Shown: positions 24,469-34,808 of the stretch, one piece after another
Numbering within the stretch: the first letter of the stretch is position 1
How the letters are laid out: the number at the start of each line of letters is the position of its first letter
NCBI GenBank assembly: GCA_001600055.1
Contig: BCIV01000003.1
Coordinates: forward strand, 625,162-689,161
Length of the DNA: 64,000 bases
DNA from: Filobasidium wieringae
Lineage: Eukaryota > Basidiomycota > Tremellomycetes > Filobasidiales > Filobasidiaceae
Direction of reading: 5' to 3'
Made by a program: the position numbers and the translations under genes
Notes under the pieces: generated by a model
What the model was told of the DNA's origin: nothing
The model's input: the letters and a program-made list of their open reading frames with translations, nothing else
The model's database searches: none

Positions 24469-27315
24469 ATGATCAGCGCGCTCGAATTGTTGGAATGCTT
24501 CAACCAAGCGCAAGAGGCAGTACCTCCCTCGACACTGCATGAAACTCTTTTTCATCATTGCCCAAGTCCCTTCAATGACGAGGCCACAAATGCTTCACAA
24601 CCCCTCCCGAAGAATGAGGAGCAAGATGAGAACAAGCAGACCCAATCATATCCGATGAAACGCCAAGGAAGTTTGGCCTCCCTTCCGTCCAGCTCTGGCC
24701 GCCAGGTTGCTACTTCGTCCCATCCTCCCACGCTCTTGGCTACTTCGCCCCATCCTCCCACGCTCTTGGCTTCTTCTACCCCTCCTCCCACGCTCTTGGC
24801 TTCTTCTACCCCTCCTCAGCCCGGGTCCGGAGGGTCCACCCCGCTTGGGCCTGTTTCTCCCTCCTGGATCTCTCCTCCGCTCCAACCTAAGCTCACGCGT
24901 CAAGGGACGACCTCGGCTGGGTGTGATACCCCATCGTCTACTTCCCGGATCTCTCCTTCGCTCCAGCCCAGGCCCACATCGGCTGGGCCTAACATCCGAG
25001 GGCCTGCCATTCGCGATCCCTCCGTACGACCGCCTAGAACGCTGGAACCAGCCCCTGATCGACCACCCCCGACATCCCAAGCCACTACCGACCCGCGAAA
25101 GAAGGTTGCCAGTCTTTTAAAGACGAATGGTATCGACTCGATCGTCCTCAAGTCATTCGATCTGATGGAAATACACTTCAAACTCTTCGACCTCCTGGAA
25201 CTAAATGAACCGCTCGGTGACGAATTCAAGAGCATTTGGAAGAGTCTGACCGCTGCACACGCGGTCACCAATCTCGTTTCGTCGCGCCGCGCTTATGAAG
25301 ACGCACAGCAACACCCCGTCGCTGAACAGCTACATGTACTCGTTCGCTTATTCCTCCATCTGGGTCTCAAGACGGAACAAGGCGTTCGCGAATTCGAAAG
25401 GCTCGAACCGGTCCATAGCACTGCTGGCAAGGGCAAGAGTTTCACAAGCGATGAAGCGTGCTACACCACATCCTGCGAGCCAGCCTATCTTCTCGAGATC
25501 AAACGTATCGACGCCGCTTTGGAAGTCATCCGTCTGATGGCTACCATTGCCACAGAATCTGACACCGAGCTCAGGCCGTCATCCGATGGCTCACTGAAAT
25601 GTACAGTAATGAACCCGTCATTATTATCGGACGGACCTGACTTCAAGAAGGCTATTCAATTGTTCTCTCAGGTTAGTAACATATTGAATGTGAAAATGGC
25701 TTCATATGACAAGAAACTGATGCAGGGCCACAGGTATATGGTCAGCTACACGATAACCAATCGCAAACCTGCGCTGTGATGTGTTGGGAAGCGATGGTTG
25801 TAGTCAAGCTGGAGAACAAGACTACCCTCGCTGTGTCTCGAGTCGTATACCGTGAGCAAGGCAAAGTCAACAAGGAGAACTCTCATGGAAAATATGAAAA
25901 GAATGATGTGAATCACACTTACGTTTGGAAGGGCAAGGGGAAGCAGGATAGAGAGCCTCGACCGACTATGCTCTCGACTCTAGTTGCTCTTACAATGTGC
26001 GCACCGGCACCGGCGCCTGACGATCTTTGGATAACCGGCATGAGCACATCAACCTCGGTACCGGCCAACAGCAACGCGAGATCCTTGCATCGCGTTCCTG
26101 AAGAACCGTCTGAAGAGCCGTCAGAATCTCCACAAAGCCCTGAAATCACGAAGGAAGGGCAAAATAGGGGCACCTCCCATGACCTTGGCCGCGGGAAAGC
26201 TCAGACCAGACCAGACATCCTGCCTACTGGTCATCAATCACCCAAATCTCCTTCGGACGGAACCGCTGTCCAACAAGATCTTCTTCAACATTGCAGTGCT
26301 TCGACCGGACAGCCTGTGAGCTTAGCAAAACTCATCACTCGTTGTGTCATTCTGATAGTATATCTTTTACTTTAGGCTAAAACGCCATCTTGTATCGTCG
26401 AATTGCCTGACTTTCAATTCTCAGTCGACCTCTCCATTCTGAGCTTATATCGATACGCCGCAGGCGAGTTTGCGGAGCCTATAGCGATGAACATCTCCCC
26501 ACAACCGCCGCAAGGAAAACTACACGTCCCTCACTTGCAAGTAAACCAGAAAGGAAAATTGGGTTATGGTAGACTTTGGGTCGCTTATGAGGCTACTCTT
26601 TGGCAAAACGTCCATGAGCCGAACAAATCCGACGGTATGTCTTTCGAAACAAGTCGCATGGTTCATGTTCCAATGTCAGCTCCCACCACAGAGCATAACA
26701 CTGCGAGTCTACCCGGTTACGCAACATCGAAGTCCGGACATCCTGGACAAGGCGCACCCTTAGAGGTCGTTGTCAAACTCACGTGCCCTAACTATCCAAT
26801 GTGCATTTCGGATTCTCTTTCTCCAGAGCCTTGGGAGTATCTTACAGTCGAGGAAGCAGAAGAAGCAGTGTTGCGTGAGATGGCTATGTACGACGGTGTC
26901 TTGAAGCCACTGCAGGGACAAGTGGTACCCAATTGCCATGCTATGATGAGAGCAGAAGTGAGATGGGATCAATCCGATCAACCCGTCTACATCTATGCCA
27001 TGGTACTGGACAGGTTGGGTCGCGAGGTGGATCCACGGAACACGACTGACCTCCAGAGGTAAGAATGTAGAATTCCTCGGTTGACGTCGTACTGATCAGA
27101 GGTGTTTTAGGATTCGCGTGCAACTTCTTTACAAAAGCTTGCATGCTGTTGGTGTTCGTCATCACGACATCAAGCCATCACATATCCTAGCTTGGCAGCC
27201 GACGCCAAACAAGAATGAATCTCATTACAGGCTTATCGACTTTGAGGGAGCGGAGACAAATTGTTCTGCCGAACAGACACGTGCAGAGTTTAAAAAGGTC
27301 GAGGCGCTGTTCTAG
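24469..27315 (+). CDS. Fungal protein-kinase-like protein, probable pseudokinase, with tandem repeat
   Basis: Four exons: the intron at about 25673-25733 joins AIQLFSQ to VYGQLHDNQSQTCAVMCWEA; the next, after STGQP (about 26315-26375), joins to AKTPSCIVELPDFQFSVD; the third (about 27061-27110) joins DLQR to IRVQLLYKSL. Product about 890 residues. The N-terminal 200 residues are Ser/Pro-rich with a three-copy ten-residue repeat (PPTLLASSTP type). The C-terminal part looks like a protein kinase: LGYGRLWVAYEATLW (Gly-loop position), VVVKL (Lys), AVLREMAMYDGV (helix C Glu), VYIYAMVLDRLG (hinge), VRHHDIKPSHILA (catalytic loop with Asp and Lys but His for Asn) and YRLIDFEGAE (DFG replaced by DFE). 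It ends 30 residues later, so the C-lobe is truncated. Similar lineage-expanded kinases occur in basidiomycetes. Activity is doubtful. Confidence 0.65.
24724..24813 (+). repeat. Three-copy 30-nt in-frame tandem repeat
   Basis: Three direct copies of a 30-nt unit starting CCTCCCACGCTCTTGGCT. They encode PPTLLATSPH, PPTLLASSTP and PPTLLASSTP. A partial fourth unit follows (PQPG). Copies 2 and 3 are identical, copy 1 differs at a few bases. The period is exactly ten codons, so copy-number change would keep the frame. Confidence 0.9.
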
Positions 27316-28872
27316 TTAGTAAGTGCTGTGTGTTTGAGGCATCTACCGCTAGGTCGCCCAATTAACCTGTCGTTCTGGCTCTTTGTTCTGCAGTTCGGAC
27401 TCATCTGCGGGGGCGCCGCCTTCCAGTACCTGCAAATCCTGACTCCCTGCAGCATCACAATCGATTGTTTCTATTACCCCTCCCGCACCTTACGCATGAA
27501 AACCGCTACGAGACAACTGTACGACCGAATACGAAGCTTTTAATTCTTTAGTCATGAAACCATTTACGACCCTATGATCCAACGCTCCTCGCCGGGTTTA
27601 TCTATTCCAATCGAAACATTGTAGCAGACTAGAACGATCATTCAATACCATTCATCCAGTACAAGCCCATAACGAGGAGCAGGTATGTAAGGGTTGGCCC
27701 ATTCAATCGGATAAGACAAACCCAATGGTAGCAATAACGAACAGGAAGGAAGAACAGGACGAAGCCGATCGATCCAAGCAGCACTTCACGCCGAATCCCT
27801 AAAGAGAGTAGAGCGCATCAGGGTTTGAGCATTAGAGTTATAGACTGCACCCGAAGACTTGCGCTGCTCTAGACCGTGTGGGGCATTGGTGACCATGACC
27901 TCGATCTTAATCACAAATGCATTCTGTTCTGCTCTCCCGAGCGTTTCCCTAACCTCGAGCCGAAGTTCCTGGGGTAGACTCAGATGTCGACCTAAGGTTT
28001 GCTTGTGACCTCGAGGCAGATGAAACGCGATCGGGAAGCCTCTGCGGAATCAGATTCGATGTCAGGATCAAACGCAGCTCTGACTCAGCTGTAGGACCCA
28101 AATACTACTCGATCAAGCCGTTGCGTTACCTTGAAGTATCTAACCAATTCAGACCAGTCCCCTAAGTCAATATTGTATGCTGTCGTTATCGTGTCTGTGA
28201 CCATAATGACGAGCTATACGGAGAACAATGGTCCAGGTTCGTGCCTTACAGCGGCTTGGTAGCAATGGGAAGGAAACATCACTGGGAGCGTTTGTTACTA
28301 TAGGAACCCCCGAAGACTAGTCTTCTCTGCCCTTGATTACTACCGAGAAAGCTCGAGGACCGTGTGTTTTCCGGTCTACGATGTGCGCTCGCTTACTTGG
28401 TACGATCGAACAGGTCGGCTCAGGACCGTGTGTTCGGATCCCGTCCTGGGGAAAACCGGATGGTATATATATTCGTTCCGGTCGCGGCAGGACGTGACTG
28501 GATGATGTCTGAGAAGAGACCAACGAATCTCCTGGAAGAGCAAGATGTGAAAGAGTAGTTGCGGTACGCAAAGCGAGAACAGTGTCCTAGTACGCTCATC
28601 GACGCTTATCAAGATGACTAATAAAGCTGTGCGACGAGCCCGAAATGACACGTGTGACATGTTCTGAGCGATCTTTTTGTTGATAAACCAAGCGAATGTA
28701 AACAAACCAAGCATAGAATCTTGAATCAACAACAGCGGGAACCGCATTCTCGTCGACAAGATCAGCAGCCAGCACACCGGATTCCCTCGCCTCACACCGT
28801 TCCAGATCAGATCAGCAGCCCATCGTCCTATGGATACTCATCCTTGATCAAGAGCACGCCGAAACTACGCCC
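27316..28872. other. Long intergenic region with possible small minus-strand gene
   Basis: About 1.55 kb between the kinase-like gene and KAR3. No motif-bearing gene is clear. A minus-strand candidate (28204 down to 27786) is discussed as a finding. A short phrase 'aggaccgtgtgtt' occurs twice (about 28356 and 28422), and 'agatcagcagcc' twice (about 28761 and 28811). Confidence 0.35.
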
Positions 28873-31800
28873 ATGTCGATCATCCCGCTACAACAATCCA
28901 ACATGAACATCCCACCTTCTCCAACTCCACATTCTGGAATCCCTGCCCCAATCTCCAAATTGCCCAGGCTATTCTCTTCTCCTGCCAAAGTTCTTATCGC
29001 AGGCCAGAAGGACTATGGTGTTGTCGGGAAACCCGCGTTGATGCAGAGCGATCTGGAAGGCATCGAGAACGCTGGATCTAGGAAACGAAAGGGACCAGAA
29101 GAGGAAGGTCCCATCGCGAACAAACGATCAGCTTCCGAGACCCATGTAGCCAAATCTTCTGTACTAAGCCGTGGTAACAGTGGAGGCTCGTTTGTACCGA
29201 CTTCAAGAACGGCTCCTTCGGCCACAACTACTAGAAGACCTCTAGCATCTTCCACCACTTCTTCTCGACCAGCTTCTGCTTTGGCTCGGAGGACGCCTCT
29301 AAATGCTTCTACCTCTGCCTCGGCGTTGTCTCGTACAAGACCAGCTAGTACGAATAGTCTTAGTTCAACCAGTGCCAGTACCGGTCGACCTACCGTAGCG
29401 GTCAAACGAGCAGGTTCAAGCTCAACAATAGCGACGGCGCGCACGACTCTTGGGAGAAGCACTCTAGCCAGTAGTACGAGTACAAGACCTTCAGGCTCAA
29501 CCAATCTGGCACAGACACAGGTGGGTTCGGCGTCTTGCAGCATTGAAGAGGCAGCTAAAGTCATCGTTGCGAAACAGACCATGCAGAGTCAAACGGGGAG
29601 AATCGATCAGGTTGAGAGTGTCTTGAAGAGTATGCAGGAGATGATGCAGGTCGAGTGAGTACACGTTCGCTATCTAGTCAGTGTCCATTTTTAACGCTGA
29701 GGTGTGTCTTGCGGTTACGATCAGACGAGAAAAAGGTGCGGGTGGTCTATCGGGACAAGGGGAATTGCATGAGGAGTCTGACTAACTGCATCGTGTCCTA
29801 TCACTTAGTGTCGCAACTTCATTCTTCTCAAGCAGATCTACAAAATCTGCTCTCTTCTGCTCAAACGACCGAACGAGAAGCTCGTCGAAACCTGTCAACC
29901 GCAGGAGAGGAGATCGCTGCCCTGAGAGAAAAGCATCGAGCGGAAATGGATGAGCTGGAACACCGATTGAATAAGCGCGAGCGAGAGAATCGGGATCTGC
30001 AAGACGATTTGAGAGGAGCTCGAAGCGATCTGGAGAGCGCTCGAGGGGAGGTCAGGGATGTCAAGGCCGCCTTGAACGCCCAGGCTATGGCTCAGATCAC
30101 GATGACCACCGAAGTCGCCACCCTACGGGAACAAAATAGAGCGCTTCAAAGTCAACTGGAGGAGCAAACGGGGAGAATGAACGAAATGCAGGTCGAAGTT
30201 GAGATGGCTGCTGGCCGCGTCAAAGAGGTCGAGGAGGATCTGAGAGCGGCAGAGACGATCAGGAGAAAACTGCATAACCAGGTCCAAGAGCTCAAAGGGA
30301 ACATCAGAGTGTTTGCTAGAGTCAGACCGGCCATTTGTGAGCATATTATATAGGCTCATGGGTCTTTCGTTTGTCCGATCTGGCTTACATCTTCTCCCTC
30401 GATCACAGCTTCCGAGAGAGAGACGGCCGAGTCGTTAGCGGAAATGGAGTTTGCGCAAAAAGGCCAACTCACTTCATCTGGTCAACAAGAACTCTCTATA
30501 GTCAAGACCCGCGACAGCGCTATCGGAGGTGCGAGGAAAGAAGTTGTCCCCTTTTCGTTCGACAAGGTGTTCCAACCCAATGACGGACAGCATGAGGTTT
30601 TCGAAGAGATCTCCATGTTGGCACAGAGCGTGTTAGATGGATACAACGTAAGCAGTGTTTGGCTGAGTGACCGACTTGGAGGTCTGAGGCTGATGGGATT
30701 GTTCATCACTTTAGGTATGTATCTTTGCTTATGGCCAGACTGGTAGCGGAAAGTCCTGGACTATGGAAGGAGGCAAGGTATGATTCGTTAGCTAGATCCT
30801 AACCCCTTCACTTAACGATTGATTCGCGTTATGGTATATAAAGACTCCGGAAACAGCAGGAATGATCCCTCGAGCTATCCAGATGATCTTTGCCGAGACA
30901 GAGGCTTTGAAGGATCGAGGTTGGAAATACCAAATGTTTGGTCAATTTGTGGAAATCTACAACGAAAAGGTCAGTGCGATTGCTTGAGTTTTCTGATGCG
31001 CCACTGACGACGATACGACGCTAGATCAACAATCTGTTTGCTCTCGGGATCGACAATTCAGAGCACAAGATCGAGCACGACGAGAAGAAAGGGGCCACTA
31101 CGGTGACTGGCATCAGTCCCAGTGAGTCGCCATCACAGAACATGTAACAAAGCTTCCTTCATTGACACCTCATCCAACAGTCCGGCTAGAAAGCCCTGAT
31201 CAAGTACACTCGCTTCTGGCAAGGGCTAGCAATCTGCGATCCGTCGCCGCCACCAACATGAATGAGCGCTCTTCTCGATCTCACTCCGTCTTCTCGCTTA
31301 AAATTAAGGGGGAGAACCCGTTGACCGGGGAGAGTTGCGAGGTGAGCCGTAACCTGCACATGGCTGATTCTTAATGCTCACATCGACGTCATACAGGGGG
31401 TCCTTAATCTCGTTGATTTGGCTGGATCCGAACGTCTGGACAAAGCCGGGACTGGTGATCACAAAGACAGAATGAAGGAAACGATAAATATCAACAAGTC
31501 CTTGTCCAGTCTTCAGAACGTCATTCAGAAATTGTCCGAGAAGAGTAGTAATGAGAAGACACATGTTGGATACCGGGATAGCACACTGACAAATCTTTTG
31601 ATGTATTCACTATCCGGTAAGCTGTTTGTCCCGATAAGTAGCCTGACATCGCGTTCAACTGATGCGAGCCACAACAGGTCGCAGCAAGACGCTCATGTTC
31701 TGCAACTTGTCACCAATGGCCGCACACACCAATGAGACTCTGAATAGTTTACGATTTGCCACTCAGGTTAGCGGACTCATAACTTATCTGCGGAATACCG

Positions 31801-31873
31801 GCTTATGCTCCTTGCTTCATATAGGTCAACAGTACCGTCGTCGGAACCGCTCGTCGCCAGAACAGAACATCGT
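28873..31873 (+). CDS. KAR3: Kinesin-14 (minus-end-directed, C-terminal motor), KAR3-type
   Basis: The N-terminal 260 residues are Ser/Thr/Arg/Pro-rich (tail, likely microtubule-binding). A coiled coil runs through the second and third exons ([59 protein letters not shown]). The motor begins [15 protein letters not shown], the kinesin-14 neck signature. Then [37 protein letters not shown] (P-loop), [30 protein letters not shown] (switch I), [12 protein letters not shown] (switch II), [31 protein letters not shown] and [18 protein letters not shown]. The C-terminal motor after a stalk marks kinesin-14; Kar3 works in spindle assembly and karyogamy. About eight introns. The stop TGA at 31871-31873 follows the phase of the last exon. 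An alternative start is ATG 28903. Confidence 0.92.
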
Positions 31874-32047
31874 GACGTAATTGCGTGCTGTGAACTCTTC
31901 CCTATTCGCTCAATTATACCACGACTTCTGCCAATATCGATCAGAGATAGATAGCGTTCGACTCTTGTACCTTATGAACGATTTCAAACGTTACAGACTA
32001 CAGGTCATCATGGGTCTACCGTCAAGTATCGCAAAGTTCCAGCTAAC

Positions 32048-34031
32048 TCAAGCCCACCTTTGAACGACAACGGCGTTCTTGAGACCAGCAGCCTCGATGG
32101 TCTGCGAGTCGTCCTGCAAGACCTTGTTAGGGAACGTGGTCTGCAATACGAATTCTCTTCTATCCGTCTGGGACCTATAAGACCAAGAGACAGTTTAAAC
32201 GATATGGCGCATAGGATCGAGGTAAAAAAGCTTACGCAGCGACATAGCCTCGCAAATCGCCAACGGTATGAGTCAGGTTTACCTTGATGCTAAGCCTGAG
32301 AAGTCATTGCGTTTGATGATCATCAGCACGAGGCTGGAAGGGTACGGTAAGGTTTCAGGTCTACTCACTTGGAACCATCTGCAAGTCTCACTTGAACAGT
32401 CGTAATAGGCTTGCTCGCATCTACCTCGAATCTTGGCTGCGAGGACACGGCAGCAGCGTTCGTAGCGGTCCCAAACGCGCCTGGCATGCTGGTGATCGCT
32501 GTAGTAGTAGACCCACGAACGACCTCCGGAGCAGGTGCACCCAGTCGGTTCCCCGATCCCTCAAAGACCTGGATGGGTTTAGGAGGCGGGGCTCTGTACT
32601 CTTCATCCGTCTTCTTCTCTACACGGAGTTCGACTGGTTGGCCCTGCTTGACGTTGAGCAGAGAGAGAGGAGCTCGCCTGTTGGACAGCCGTTGTATCAG
32701 GGTCACCATGAAGGTGTATTCGATTGACGCACTCACCCTGATTTGATGGCCGCAAGGATCGCATCATTGTCGTCCTCTCCGTATCTCATGAGAGGCCCAT
32801 CTCCGATACTGAATCCGTCCTTCCAGAAGGTCAAATGCCTCACCTGAGGCTCGTCATCCTCCTCCTCTTCATCCGTATCATCAGCAGCACCACCTCCAAA
32901 CCCTAAAGCTGCCAATATACCTGCATTACGACGGGTCGATCCTCTTGCCCTTGGACTAGCTGATCGAGCAGTGGGATCAGGAACAGCTACAGAAGGGGCT
33001 TCATCAGAGCCCAACGTGTTTCCTCCACCGCTGAAGAAGGAAGGAGCAGGCTGGGATGATCCGGTGATAGCTTCTCTTGCGGCTGAACCGGCGCTGTTCG
33101 AGTTGTAACTTTGATTAGTCGACGAGCGCGTTCAGGGAGAGGCGTGTAGAGCTCACTCTCTAGCCTTCTGTAGGATCTCATTGACAACATCCTGGCCGGG
33201 CATTTTCCTTCCACCCGGTGGTCCTTCTATGGCCATACCACTATGCAGCAATGGTGAAAAGGCAACTCAGCCTACATCCCTCTTCGTGTTCGCTTTACTG
33301 ACCTTCCGTTCTGTCCACCAGCAAATAATTCAGCCTGTCGCTTGTCTTCATCGTCATCGGAGTCTGCGTCTGCAGCCTGTAGTGTTGAGTGAGATCAGCT
33401 GTGAGATCGGCCGTGAACAGTCAAGCGGTTTGGCACTGACTCCAAGACTTCCTAGAGTTGCAAACCTTGAGTTTGAACTACCAAGACCGCCCATTCGATT
33501 AGGCTGATGGACCCCTTCTCGGCTGGCAACAAACTTACGCATTTCCTCTTCTAGGGGTACTCGATCCGCTCCCACCGACCCGTCCGATCCTAGTCCCGCT
33601 GCCAGACCCTGCCGATCCTCCCCAAGCAGCAGGTGCAGCTTCGACAGGTTCTCCGCTGAGTGTATAACCTGATCTTCCCCCAAATGCGTGTATAGGCTGG
33701 TTTCGTCCACTCTGAGGAGCAGGTGTGGAGGCTTCTGGTTCTTCTTCCATAGGAGAGTCTTGATCGTTTAGATCTTCACCTGTTTGAGCTGCGAAGTAGG
33801 TTGAGACGGCTGTCTGTTGGAGTACGGCATCAGAGAGGTATCTTCGAGGAGGATTTAGAGGTTGTACCTACCTCCAGCTCAGGGTTTTGACTTAGATATT
33901 GCTGAGCGATCGAATCGGAAGCTCCGGTGACTGCCATGAACTGAGCGATATCTGTGTCGATATTGTTCAGCTGTGTTGAAGCTGCCGCAAGGCAAGGTGA
34001 TCGACCACTCACTCTCACTATTGGAAGCCAT
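32048..34031 (-). CDS. SHP1: UBA-SEP-UBX protein, Cdc48/p97 cofactor (Shp1/p47)
   Basis: Starts MASNS; the UBA-like segment is [20 protein letters not shown], then [12 protein letters not shown] disordered middle follows. The SEP domain reads [19 protein letters not shown], then [29 protein letters not shown] (conserved 'L.FW..GF...DG.L' and 'G..V.L.V'). The UBX domain is split over the last exons: [52 protein letters not shown], then [16 protein letters not shown]. The 'TFPNK' loop stands in for the FPR/FPN Cdc48-binding loop, and FPN is typical of p47. Shp1 serves Cdc48 in membrane fusion, proteasomal degradation and PP1 regulation. The last two exons (ending 32048) complete the UBX fold, confirming the end. 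It converges on KAR3. Confidence 0.92.
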
Positions 34032-34808
34032 TATTGCAGATGATATCACTTGACTTTGCTTTGATCGTTGCAGAGACTTTGTGCGGGCGAAAGGAGGAGA
34101 CGAGGCTGTCTCTACTCTTCTACTTATCATGTCCTTGTGCGCTCGACTTTGTACGCTGACGCAATGGAAGCGAAAACGAATATGCATCTGTATTTGACGT
34201 TTCACCGCGGTCTTCATTCCAGCTCGAGTGCTCGAGCCGAGAGCCGCCTGCGATCGAGGCTCAGCTTTCAAGCTTTCTACCCTGAATCGCCTTCTGCTTA
34301 CTACTTAACGGTAGTAGTTGTCAATGCAGGAGTTTTCGCTCGTGGCCAAATGATTAGACGTTCTTCGTAATTGTATTATGGTACATCGTTGCAGCGAGAG
34401 AGCAGCAACAACGTCGACACGCACGACACACGAGGCAAGCATCAGCATACAAAGGCTACTTACTGCTTGTCTCGGTCAGACAAGGTTGACGAAACTGAAC
34501 ATGAATAATCACACATGAACATGATAGGTCAAGTCTATCGCTCTGTACTGAAGGGCTATACAGTTACCTGTTACAAGCCACAATCACGTTATCTGTATCA
34601 CATGGCTGGGTTTTCAGAAAGTAAAAGCACGTCGCCTTCATTCGCCAAGTCGACGTGATTCAGTGGCCGAGGGCGTTCCTTGTTCGAGCAGGCGAGGTAC
34701 TAGTAGGTCGAGCTTGGATGCTGCTTCCATAACTACACTGCCATATCCATCGCCAAGTCAGGACGTAGACTGGACACGCTGTCCCACATACCCAGGTGAC
34801 CTGCCAGC
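34032..34808. other. Intergenic, divergent region SHP1 / GT90 gene
   Basis: About 780 bp with starts pointing away on both sides. A 100-codon plus-strand frame (34068-34370) has no motif. The base composition is mixed; no repeat or RNA gene recognised. Confidence 0.4.

Noticed and set aside
24555..25271. Minus-strand Gly/Arg-rich frames
   Set aside because: They are antisense to the Ser/Pro-rich repeat region of the kinase-like gene.
29013..29582. 189-codon minus-strand open frame
   Set aside because: It is the antisense shadow of the Ser/Thr/Ala-rich KAR3 N terminus.
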